Shown here piece by piece: positions 55,464-62,555 of a stretch of DNA of 64,000 bases. The stretch comes from Salinicola endophyticus (GTDB lineage Bacteria > Pseudomonadota > Gammaproteobacteria > Pseudomonadales > Halomonadaceae). The notes beneath the pieces were generated by a model. It saw nothing but the letters and a program-made list of their open reading frames with translations, did not search any database and was not told where the DNA came from. The stretch is from NCBI RefSeq assembly GCF_040536835.1, contig NZ_CP159578.1, positions 2,108,001 to 2,172,000 on the forward strand. Direction: 5' to 3'. Made by a program: the position numbers and the translations under genes. Every line of letters starts with the position of its first letter. Position 1 is the first letter of the stretch.

Positions 55464-56230
55464 GCCGGCGTCTCCGCGTTGCGCGGTGCGTCGGTCTCGT
55501 TGATCTCGCCGTCGCCCCACTGGGGTGTCACGTGCACCATGTAGTTGACCGACACGTCGTGCGGGTCGAGTCGATAGTGGCGGGTGAAGGGGTTGTAGGT
55601 GAGTCCGGTCTGGTCGCGCAGGCGCAGCCCGTGCTCGCGGCACCACGCCGAGAGTTCGGAGGGGCGGATCAGCTTGTGATAATCGTGGGTGCCTCGCGGC
55701 AGTAGCCTGAGCACGTATTCGGCGCCGATGATCGCGAAGACGTAGGACTTGGGATTACGGTTGATGGTCGAGAAGAAGAGGTGGCCGCCGGGCTTCACCA
55801 GCTTGGCGCAGGCTTTTACCACCGCGCCCGGGTCGGGCACGTGCTCGAGCATTTCCAGACAGGTGACGACATCGAACTCGCCCGGATGGGCCTCGGCCAT
55901 CGACTCCACGCTCGCGTGGCGGTAGTCGACCTCGACCCCGGACTCCTGCTGGTGCAGCCGCGCCACCGCCAGCGGCGCCTCGCCGAGATCGATGCCGACG
56001 ACATCGGCACCGCGCTGGGCCATGGCCTCGCTGAGAATGCCACCGCCGCAGCCGACGTCCAGCACGCGCTTGCCGGCGAGTGCCACGTGGCGATCGATGA
56101 AGCCCAGACGCAGCGGGTTGATATCGTGCAGCGGCTTGAAGTCGCCTTCTCGATCCCACCACCGGCTCGCCAGCGCGTCGAACTTGGCGATTTCGGCGTG
56201 ATCGACGTTGTCGTGTTGCGATTGTGCCAT
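55460..56230 (-). CDS. ubiG: Ubiquinone biosynthesis O-methyltransferase
   Basis: SAM-dependent methyltransferase of 256 residues catalysing both O-methylations of ubiquinone synthesis. SAM motif [29 protein letters not shown], and the terminal [23 protein letters not shown] are diagnostic. The ATG at 56230 follows AAGGAATCTCTGC. Overlaps mupP by 4 bp. Confidence 0.95.
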   Translation of the reverse strand: MAQSQHDNVDHAEIAKFDALASRWWDREGDFKPLHDINPLRLGFIDRHVALAGKRVLDVGCGGGILSEAMAQRGADVVGIDLGEAPLAVARLHQQESGVEVDYRHASVESMAEAHPGEFDVVTCLEMLEHVPDPGAVVKACAKLVKPGGHLFFSTINRNPKSYVFAIIGAEYVLRLLPRGTHDYHKLIRPSELSAWCREHGLRLRDQTGLTYNPFTRHYRLDPHDVSVNYMVHVTPQWGDGEINETDAPRNAETPA

Positions 56231-56562
56231 GCAGAGATTCCTTGCACTCGAGAGACTGACAGTGCCCCGGGCCGGGGCAGCATGGGCGTCGCCGCCATCC
56301 TGGCGGCGACGCCTGGCGAATTGGAGGCATAGTCTACTATGGACGCAGACGTTGCTGGGCGCCATGCGGGGATAAAACCCCGGGGCGTTCGCTCGCAAGA
56401 CGCTGCGATGCGACACCGGGTGTCGACATTCTGCGACTGTGCTTTCGGCGCCTGCGCCGTTAAGCTACGGCGACAGGGGTCAGGCGACCCGATACCGATC
56501 GTCACGCTTTTGCACGCGGCGCAAAGCTGGTTATCACATCCAGGAAAGGAAGGAATAACACG
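56231..56562. other. 332-bp divergent region ubiG / galU
   Basis: No gene is supported. It holds two perfect palindromes, CGACACC-G-GGTGTCG (56411-56425) and CGGCGC-CT-GCGCCG (56446-56459), and a candidate galU promoter at 56510-56537. Either palindrome could be an operator or a short hairpin. Confidence 0.5.
56510..56537 (+). promoter_or_regulatory. Candidate promoter for galU
   Basis: TTGCAC (56510-56515), 16-bp spacer, TATCAC (56532-56537). Transcription would begin near 56544, about 20 nt upstream of the ATG and just before the AGGAAGG ribosome-binding site. Confidence 0.4.
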
Positions 56563-57450
56563 ATGATTCGCAAGGCTGTATTGCCCGTTGCCGGCTTCGG
56601 CACCCGCTGCCTGCCGGCGTCCAAGGCGATCCCCAAGGAGATGATCACCATCGTCGACAAGCCGGTGATCCAGTACGTGGTGAGCGAGGCGGTCAAGGCG
56701 GGGATCAAGGAGATCGTACTCGTCACCCATTCGTCCAAGAGCGCCATCGAGAACCACTTCGACAAGCACTTCGAGCTCGAGACCCAGCTCGAGGCCAAGG
56801 GCAAGCAGGCGCTGCTCGACGAGCTGCGCAATATCATCCCCGACGACGTCAACATCATCAGCGTGCGTCAGCCGGAGGCGCTCGGCCTGGGCCACGCGAT
56901 CCTGTGCGCCCGCCCGGTGGTCGGCGACGAGCCGTTCGCGGTGCTGCTGCCGGACGTGCTGATCGATGACGACAACGCGCCGCAGAACGATCTGGCCGGG
57001 ATGATCGCGGCCTATGAGGCCAGCGGCAAGGCGCAGATCATGGTCGAGACCGTGCCCCACGAGCTGACCTACAAGTACGGCATCGTCGCACTCGAGGGTG
57101 ACGAACCGGTCGCCGGGCAGAGCGCGCCGATGACCGGTGTGGTCGAGAAGCCCAAGGTCGAGGAGGCGCCGTCGACGCTGGCGGTGATCGGCCGCTATCT
57201 GCTGCCCGGCGAGATCTTCTCGCTGCTGGCCGAGACCCGGCCGGGTGCCGGCAACGAGATCCAGTTGACCGATGCCATCGAGGCGCTGCGCCGTGAATCC
57301 GGTGCCGAGGCCTACCGCATGCAGGGCCAGACCTACGACTGCGGCAGTCAGCTCGGCTATCTGGAAGCCACCCTGGCGTTGGGGCGCAAGCACCCGACGC
57401 TGGGCGAGGGGTTCCGCGAGTTGGTCAAGCAATACGCAGCCGAGGAATAA
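56563..57450 (+). CDS. galU: UTP-glucose-1-phosphate uridylyltransferase
   Basis: Makes UDP-glucose for polysaccharide and glycolipid synthesis. The 295-residue protein begins with the nucleotide-binding AVLPVAGFGTRCLPASKAIPKEM; VDKPVIQYVV, QPEALGLGHAILCA and NEIQLTDAIEAL are also typical. The ATG at 56563 follows AGGAAGGAATAACACG. The UDP-glucose dehydrogenase-like gene starts 4 bp after its stop, so they are co-transcribed. Confidence 0.96.
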   Translation: MIRKAVLPVAGFGTRCLPASKAIPKEMITIVDKPVIQYVVSEAVKAGIKEIVLVTHSSKSAIENHFDKHFELETQLEAKGKQALLDELRNIIPDDVNIISVRQPEALGLGHAILCARPVVGDEPFAVLLPDVLIDDDNAPQNDLAGMIAAYEASGKAQIMVETVPHELTYKYGIVALEGDEPVAGQSAPMTGVVEKPKVEEAPSTLAVIGRYLLPGEIFSLLAETRPGAGNEIQLTDAIEALRRESGAEAYRMQGQTYDCGSQLGYLEATLALGRKHPTLGEGFRELVKQYAAEE

Positions 57451-57454
57451 CGCC

Positions 57455-58735
57455 ATGCGGGTGGTCGTACACGGTAGCGAACTGGCAGCGGCCACCGCCG
57501 CTGCGGCGCTCTGCTCGGTAGGGCATCAGGTGACCTGGATGCCGCACGCCGACTTTCCCTGGGAGAGCCTCTCCCGGGCGGACTGGCTGATCAGCGAGCC
57601 GGGCCTGAAGGATCAGATTCTCGCCGGCGAAGCCTCGGGGCAGCTCGCCATCGTCGATCGGGTGGGCCCGGAGAGCGATGCCGAAGTGCACTGGCTGGCG
57701 CTGTCGCCGGATCAGCGCGAGGCTGCCGAGCGCTATGTCGAGGAGGTGCCGGGGCGGCAGACGACCCCCCTGGTGATCGTCAACAACTCGACCTTCCCCG
57801 TGGGGCAGACCGAGAAGCTGGAGGCGCAGCTGGGCCACGCCAGCCAGATTGCCGTGGCGCTGCCGGATCGGCTCGAGGAGGGGCGTGCCTGGGACACCTT
57901 CACCCGCCCGGCACACTGGCTGCTGGGTAGCGAGGACGAGTGGGCGACCCAGCAGATCCGTGAACTGCTGCGCGCCTTCAGTCGGCGTCACGAGGTCTAT
58001 CAGCTGATGCCGCGCAAGGCTGCCGAGCTGACCAAGCTGGCGATCAACGGCATGCTGGCCACGCGTATCAGCTTCATGAACGAGCTGGCAGGGCTCGCCG
58101 ACTCCCTGGGCGTCGACGTCGAGTACGTGCGCCAGGGCATGGGCGCCGATACTCGTATTGGTTTCGAGTATCTCTATCCCGGCTGCGGCTTTGGCGGTCC
58201 CAACTTCTCCCGCGATCTGATGCGCCTGGCCGATGTACAGCACTCTACCGGGCGCGAGTCGCATCTGCTCGAGCACGTGCTCGACATCAACGAGAGCAAG
58301 AAGGAGACGCTGTTCCGCAAGCTGTGGAATCACTTCCAGGGCGAGCTGGAAGGGCGCACGATCGCCATCTGGGGCGCGGCCTTCAAGCCGGGCACGGCGC
58401 GCATCGACCAGGCACCGGTGCTGACCATCCTCGAGGCGCTGTGGGCCCAGGGCGTCAAGGTCAAGATCCACGATCCGGCGGCCCTCCACGCGCTGGCGGA
58501 ACTCTATCCGGCGCATCCGCAGCTCGAATTCGTCGAAGGGGATTTCTACGCCGCCTGCGAAGGGGCCGACGCGCTGATGCTGGTCACCGAGTGGAAGTGC
58601 TACTGGAACCCGGACTGGCGGCGTCTGCTGCAGGCGTTGAAGACGCCGCTGATCCTCGATGGGCGCAACATCTTCGATCCCACCTACGTGGCCTCGCGCG
58701 GTTTCGTCTACCGCGGTATCGGCCGTCGCGCCTGA
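57455..58735 (+). CDS. UDP-glucose 6-dehydrogenase-like protein with altered active site
   Basis: A 426-residue homologue of UDP-glucose/GDP-mannose dehydrogenases. Conserved are the NNSTFPVGQTEKL strand, Lys194 and Asn198 (ELTKLAINGMLATRISFMNE), DTRIGFEYLYPGCGFGG and Asp254. The catalytic cysteine of GGSCFPKD is replaced: the motif reads GGPNFSRD with Asn250. The N-terminus (MRVVVHGSELAAATAAAAL) lacks the GxGxxG dinucleotide motif, and TDDxREAP reads TARIDQAP. Oxidation of UDP-glucose by the usual thiohemiacetal route is therefore unlikely. Tight linkage to galU suggests a UDP-glucose-related role. Confidence 0.82.
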   Translation: MRVVVHGSELAAATAAAALCSVGHQVTWMPHADFPWESLSRADWLISEPGLKDQILAGEASGQLAIVDRVGPESDAEVHWLALSPDQREAAERYVEEVPGRQTTPLVIVNNSTFPVGQTEKLEAQLGHASQIAVALPDRLEEGRAWDTFTRPAHWLLGSEDEWATQQIRELLRAFSRRHEVYQLMPRKAAELTKLAINGMLATRISFMNELAGLADSLGVDVEYVRQGMGADTRIGFEYLYPGCGFGGPNFSRDLMRLADVQHSTGRESHLLEHVLDINESKKETLFRKLWNHFQGELEGRTIAIWGAAFKPGTARIDQAPVLTILEALWAQGVKVKIHDPAALHALAELYPAHPQLEFVEGDFYAACEGADALMLVTEWKCYWNPDWRRLLQALKTPLILDGRNIFDPTYVASRGFVYRGIGRRA

Positions 58736-58745
58736 GGCCACCCCC

Positions 58746-58768
58746 GACCACCGCCATTGGCGGTGGTC
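58746..58768. terminator. Perfect 10-bp hairpin between convergent genes
   Basis: GACCACCGCC / GGCGGTGGTC with a 3-nt ATT loop, 11 bp after the UDP-glucose dehydrogenase-like stop and 13 bp before the stop of the convergent superoxide dismutase-like gene. A bidirectional terminator is likely, though the T content after it is low. Confidence 0.6.
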
Positions 58769-58780
58769 TCATTCAGCGTG

Positions 58781-59395
58781 TCACATTGCCTGCGCGCTCA
58801 CGGGCGGCAGGCCGAGCAGCAGCGTGACCGTCTCCCAGTTGAAGCGCGACCACAGCGCCGTGAAGTAGGCGCTGCGGTCGTCGCCGAAGTCGATGCGATA
58901 CGCCTCCTCGCACAGCGCGATGGCCAGCAGCGGCCGTATCCCCGGCGGTAGTTCGCCCTCGGGCGTCTCCCTCAGTGTCAGGGTCTCGTCCGAGGCCACG
59001 CCCAGCCAGCTGAAGCCTCCCGGTGCGGACTCGACCACGCGCTCTCTCCAGATCGACGCGAACCGTTCCCAGTCACCGAAATCGTGTGCCAGGCGGGCCT
59101 TCAATACCGCCTCGGGTGCTGACGGGCGCGCCGCCAAGCCGTGCCAGAACAGCGTCATGCCCCAGGCCTGGACCGCCGCCGGGCGCAGCTGCGCGGGGCC
59201 TTCGGCGGCAAGCGTCGCCAACGAGCGCGGGTCGTCGGCGGCCAGGGCCGCGTTCAGGGTCGTCAACTGTTGACGGTGGTAGTGGCTGTAGAGCAGATCG
59301 ATCTGGGCCCGTGACAGTGCCGGTTCCAGCGAGTGGCGCTCGAAGGGGAGCGCGGGAAGTTCGAATCGGACGTCTGGCGTCGCTCTCGTCGGCAT
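58781..59395 (-). CDS. Fe/Mn superoxide dismutase-fold protein lacking all metal ligands
   Basis: A 204-residue protein aligning end to end with Fe/Mn superoxide dismutases: ELPALPFERHSLEPALS at the N-terminus, AAVQAWGMTLFWHGL, GGFSWLGV, LLAIALCEEAYRIDF and SRFNWETV near the C-terminus. By alignment with E. coli SodB, the four ligands His26, His73, Asp156 and His160 correspond to Leu35, Met80, Ala160 and Glu164, and gateway Tyr34 to Gln43. It cannot bind the metal in the usual way, so a structural or binding role is likely. The ATG at 59395 has AGGAG 4 nt upstream. Divergent from the coiled-coil-tamA-tamB genes. Confidence 0.85.
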   Translation of the reverse strand: MPTRATPDVRFELPALPFERHSLEPALSRAQIDLLYSHYHRQQLTTLNAALAADDPRSLATLAAEGPAQLRPAAVQAWGMTLFWHGLAARPSAPEAVLKARLAHDFGDWERFASIWRERVVESAPGGFSWLGVASDETLTLRETPEGELPPGIRPLLAIALCEEAYRIDFGDDRSAYFTALWSRFNWETVTLLLGLPPVSAQAM

Positions 59396-59675
59396 GGGGC
59401 TCCTGGTAGCGGTGAAGCGTGTGGGTGGGAGATCATGTAGCTGGGGCATGTGGTTTTAACTGTGGCCGTGAAACGCGATTGCGCGCTGGCTAGCATGCCT
59501 GGCAAGCGCTGCCAAGCCTAGGCTTGCGGGGCGCTTTCACGTAACGTGACGCAGTGAGCGCCGGGGTCGACCGCGTCGGCTGCCCGGCGCTCATCCCAGA
59601 TCTCAAGGGAGATGCTGAATCCAGCATGCAGCGTTTCCCAAGTCTGCATCTTCATCGTTAAGGTACACGACGGCA

Positions 59676-60695
59676 ATGCCCCCCAATTCCGACGAGGCGC
59701 GCACTGCGCAGACGATCGTTCCCGACCGCGGCGATATGAGCGTGCGCCGCGCAGGCTCACATGGCAGCCATGGCGCTGGTCCGTCTGCCGGGCGCCGGCC
59801 ACCGCGAGTCTGGCCCCTGTGGTGCCTGACGCTGCTGCTCGGCGGCGCGCTCGCCGCCGGCGGCTGGCAGTATTGGCAGGACCGGCAAGCCTTCGAGGCG
59901 CGACTCGCCAAGCTCAATCAGCGCCTCGACGCCACGGGCAATACCCTGGACGCCTCGGGAGAGAGCCTGCGTGGCGAGTTCGACCGCCTGCGCGGTCAGC
60001 TCGAGGCCACGCGCGCCGCTGTCGGCAGCCTCGAGACCCGGGTCGCCCAGGGAAGCAGCGACGATCTCGAGACGCGCGTGGCCGCGCTGAAAAGCAGCCT
60101 GGACGACCAGCAGGGCGTCATCGCGGCGCTGCAGACCTCGCTCTCGGCGCTGGAGAGCACCGCCAAGGATGCCCGCGCCACCCTCGCCACTCGTCTGCAG
60201 ACGCTGAGCGAGGCCCAGCAGCGGCAGGCGACACAGCTCACCGAACAGGAGCAGGCACTGGCTGAGAACGCCAAGGCGGATCAGGCGCTAGTGGCGCGGG
60301 TCGACACGCTGGCCCAGACGCAGAAGAGCCAGGCCGAGGCGCTCGAGGCGGCTTCCGATAACGATCTGCCCAAGCGCGTCGATCAATTGAGCACGCAGCT
60401 GTCCGACCTCGACCAGCGGGTCGACGATGTGGCTGGGCGTAAGGTGCCCTCGGCGCAGTCGATCGAGCAGCTGCGCAGCGCCGTGGCGGAACTTCGTCAG
60501 GGTCAGACCGCTCTTAGTGCAGGGATCGAATCGCTGCAGTCACGTCTTGCCAATCTGCCCAAGGGAATCAGCAGCGCGCAGATGAAGACCTTGAACGAGC
60601 GCATCGCCTCCCTGGAGGCGAGCCGTGCCCAGCTGACGCGGCGCGTCACCGGTCTGATCACCGACGTTTCTCAACTGCAGCGCCGCGGAGGCTGA
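59676..60695 (+). CDS. Single-pass membrane protein with long periplasmic coiled coil
   Basis: Unrecognised protein of 339 residues. After a polar N-terminus of about 45 residues there is one membrane segment (WPLWCLTLLLGGALAAGGWQ, about 46-65), then nearly 270 residues of heptad-like Leu/Ala/Glu/Gln sequence (SLETRVAQGSSDDLETRVAAL, LNERIASLEASRAQLTRRV) predicted as coiled coil, outside the cytosol if the N-terminus is inside. The gene ends 3 bp before tamA, so it is expressed with the TamA/TamB outer-membrane assembly system. A scaffold or spacer role is an inference; HemX-like proteins have a similar layout. Confidence 0.8.
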   Translation: MPPNSDEARTAQTIVPDRGDMSVRRAGSHGSHGAGPSAGRRPPRVWPLWCLTLLLGGALAAGGWQYWQDRQAFEARLAKLNQRLDATGNTLDASGESLRGEFDRLRGQLEATRAAVGSLETRVAQGSSDDLETRVAALKSSLDDQQGVIAALQTSLSALESTAKDARATLATRLQTLSEAQQRQATQLTEQEQALAENAKADQALVARVDTLAQTQKSQAEALEAASDNDLPKRVDQLSTQLSDLDQRVDDVAGRKVPSAQSIEQLRSAVAELRQGQTALSAGIESLQSRLANLPKGISSAQMKTLNERIASLEASRAQLTRRVTGLITDVSQLQRRGG

Positions 60696-60698
60696 TGC

Positions 60699-62555
60699 AT
60701 GCCCCAGCTCAAGGTCCTACGGACGGGACTGACGCTACTCACACTACCCATCGCCACACTCCCCCTTGCAAGTCAGGCCTGGGCGCTGGATGTGGAGGTG
60801 AAAGGCATCAGCGGCGCGCCGGCCGACAATATCGTCAATATCCTCTCCGAGCTGGAACCTGACAGTCAGGCCACCCGCGAGCGCCTCGACGGCGTGGTAC
60901 GGCAGCGCGCCGAGCAGGCGCTGCAGGCTTACGGCTACTATGGCGCGACCCTGGCCACTCACTACCCGGACAAGGACAACGCGCGGGTGGTGATCGACGT
61001 CAAGCCCGGCGAGCGCACCCGAATCACCAAGGTCGATGCCGAGCTCGAGGGCGATGCCCGCCAGGACGACGCCTTCACCAAGGCCATGGCGAACAACCCG
61101 CTCAAGGTCGGCGACCCGCTGGTGCACTCGCGCTACGATGGCTTCAAGAGCCGGCTCTCGACGCTGGCGCTGGAACGCGGCTATTTCGATGCGCGATTCA
61201 GCCAGCAGCGCATCGAAGTGCGCCCGTGGGAGGAGAGTGCGCGCATCTATCTGGAGCTCGACAGCGGCACCCGCTACCGCTTCGGCCACGTGCGCTTCCG
61301 CGGCAGCCAGATCGAGCCCGAGCGGCTGCGCAACCTGGTGCCATTCGCCCCGGGCGACCCGTATATTGCTGGCGACCTCGCCACCCTCAATCAGAATCTC
61401 GGCCAGACCGATTGGTTCCGTGGTGTCGCGGTGCGCCCGCGGGTCAACGAGGATACGCCCTCGTTCGCGCCCAGCCTGTGGTGGCAGGAGGCGACCGGGC
61501 GCGATACCACCGCTGACAACGCCCGCGTGCTCGGCGGCCCGGGGCTGCGCGCCGCGCGCGAGCTGACCGATAGCCAGCCCAAGGTGGTGCCGGTGGATGT
61601 CGAAGTGACCCCGGCCGATCGCCACCAGTTCGAGGTGGGTATCGGTTATGCCACCGACGTGGGACCGCGCACCCAGTTCTCGTGGACCATGCCGTGGCTC
61701 AACCGCTACGGCCACAGCCTGACCAATTCGCTCTACCTGTCGTCGCCGGAGCAGCGCTTCTCGGGCGAGTACACCATTCCCCTGGCCAACCCGCTGCGCG
61801 ACAGCTACCACCTGCGCTACGGCCTGGAGAGCGTCGACAACGAGGACACCAAGAGCTTCGAGAGCTCGGTGCAGCTGGCGCGGCACTGGGAGTTCGCCAA
61901 CGGCTGGAATCAGGATCTCTACTGGCAGACCACCTACGAGGACTTCACCCAGGCCGATCAGGACGACGCGGTACTGCTGCTCTATCCCGGGATCAGCTGG
62001 TCACGCACACGCAAGCGCAATCCGACCTTTCCCAGCTGGGGGGACCGGCAGCAGCTCACGCTGGAGTGGTCGGACCCCGCCTGGGGCTCGGACGCGCGCT
62101 TCGTTAGGACCACCTTCAGCACCCAGTGGATCCGTATGCTGGGCAGCGAGAACCGCTTCCTGTGGCGCCTCGGCGGCGGCGCCATGGCCACCGATACCTT
62201 CGACAAGGTGCCACCATCGCTGCGTTTCTTCGCCGGTGGCGACCAGAGCATCCGCGGCTACGGCTATGAGAGCCTGTCACCGGAGAACGCCGACGGCGAG
62301 CTGCTCGGCGGCCAGCAGATGCTCACCGGCAGCCTCGAATACCAGCGCCACCTCAGTGGCAACTTCTGGGGCGCGAGCTTCATCGACAGCGGCAACGCCT
62401 TCGACGACTGGTGGCCGAACACGCTCAAGACCGGTGCCGGTCTGGGCATTCGCTGGATATCACCCGTGGGGCCGATTCGCTTCGATATCGCCCATCCGTT
62501 TGACGACGAGGAGGACTCTTGGCGTCTCCATTTCTCCATCGGACCGGAGTTCTGA
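60699..62555 (+). CDS. tamA: Translocation and assembly module protein TamA
   Basis: Outer-membrane protein of 618 residues in the BamA/Omp85 superfamily, acting with TamB in autotransporter insertion and phospholipid transport. A signal peptide ends at about residue 29 (ASQAWA), three POTRA domains follow, then a 16-strand barrel (FEVGIGYATDVGPRTQFSWT onward, with the RFFAGGDQSIRGYGYESLSP lid loop and the C-terminal GPIRFDIAHPF). Compared with E. coli TamA about 45 extra residues (NEDTPSFAPSLWWQEATG region) lie in POTRA3. tamB overlaps its end. Confidence 0.94.
   Translation: MPQLKVLRTGLTLLTLPIATLPLASQAWALDVEVKGISGAPADNIVNILSELEPDSQATRERLDGVVRQRAEQALQAYGYYGATLATHYPDKDNARVVIDVKPGERTRITKVDAELEGDARQDDAFTKAMANNPLKVGDPLVHSRYDGFKSRLSTLALERGYFDARFSQQRIEVRPWEESARIYLELDSGTRYRFGHVRFRGSQIEPERLRNLVPFAPGDPYIAGDLATLNQNLGQTDWFRGVAVRPRVNEDTPSFAPSLWWQEATGRDTTADNARVLGGPGLRAARELTDSQPKVVPVDVEVTPADRHQFEVGIGYATDVGPRTQFSWTMPWLNRYGHSLTNSLYLSSPEQRFSGEYTIPLANPLRDSYHLRYGLESVDNEDTKSFESSVQLARHWEFANGWNQDLYWQTTYEDFTQADQDDAVLLLYPGISWSRTRKRNPTFPSWGDRQQLTLEWSDPAWGSDARFVRTTFSTQWIRMLGSENRFLWRLGGGAMATDTFDKVPPSLRFFAGGDQSIRGYGYESLSPENADGELLGGQQMLTGSLEYQRHLSGNFWGASFIDSGNAFDDWWPNTLKTGAGLGIRWISPVGPIRFDIAHPFDDEEDSWRLHFSIGPEF

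Noticed and set aside
59518..59802. A 94-codon minus-strand frame overlapping the start of the coiled-coil gene
   Set aside because: No ribosome-binding site or recognisable sequence, and it overlaps a better-supported gene.
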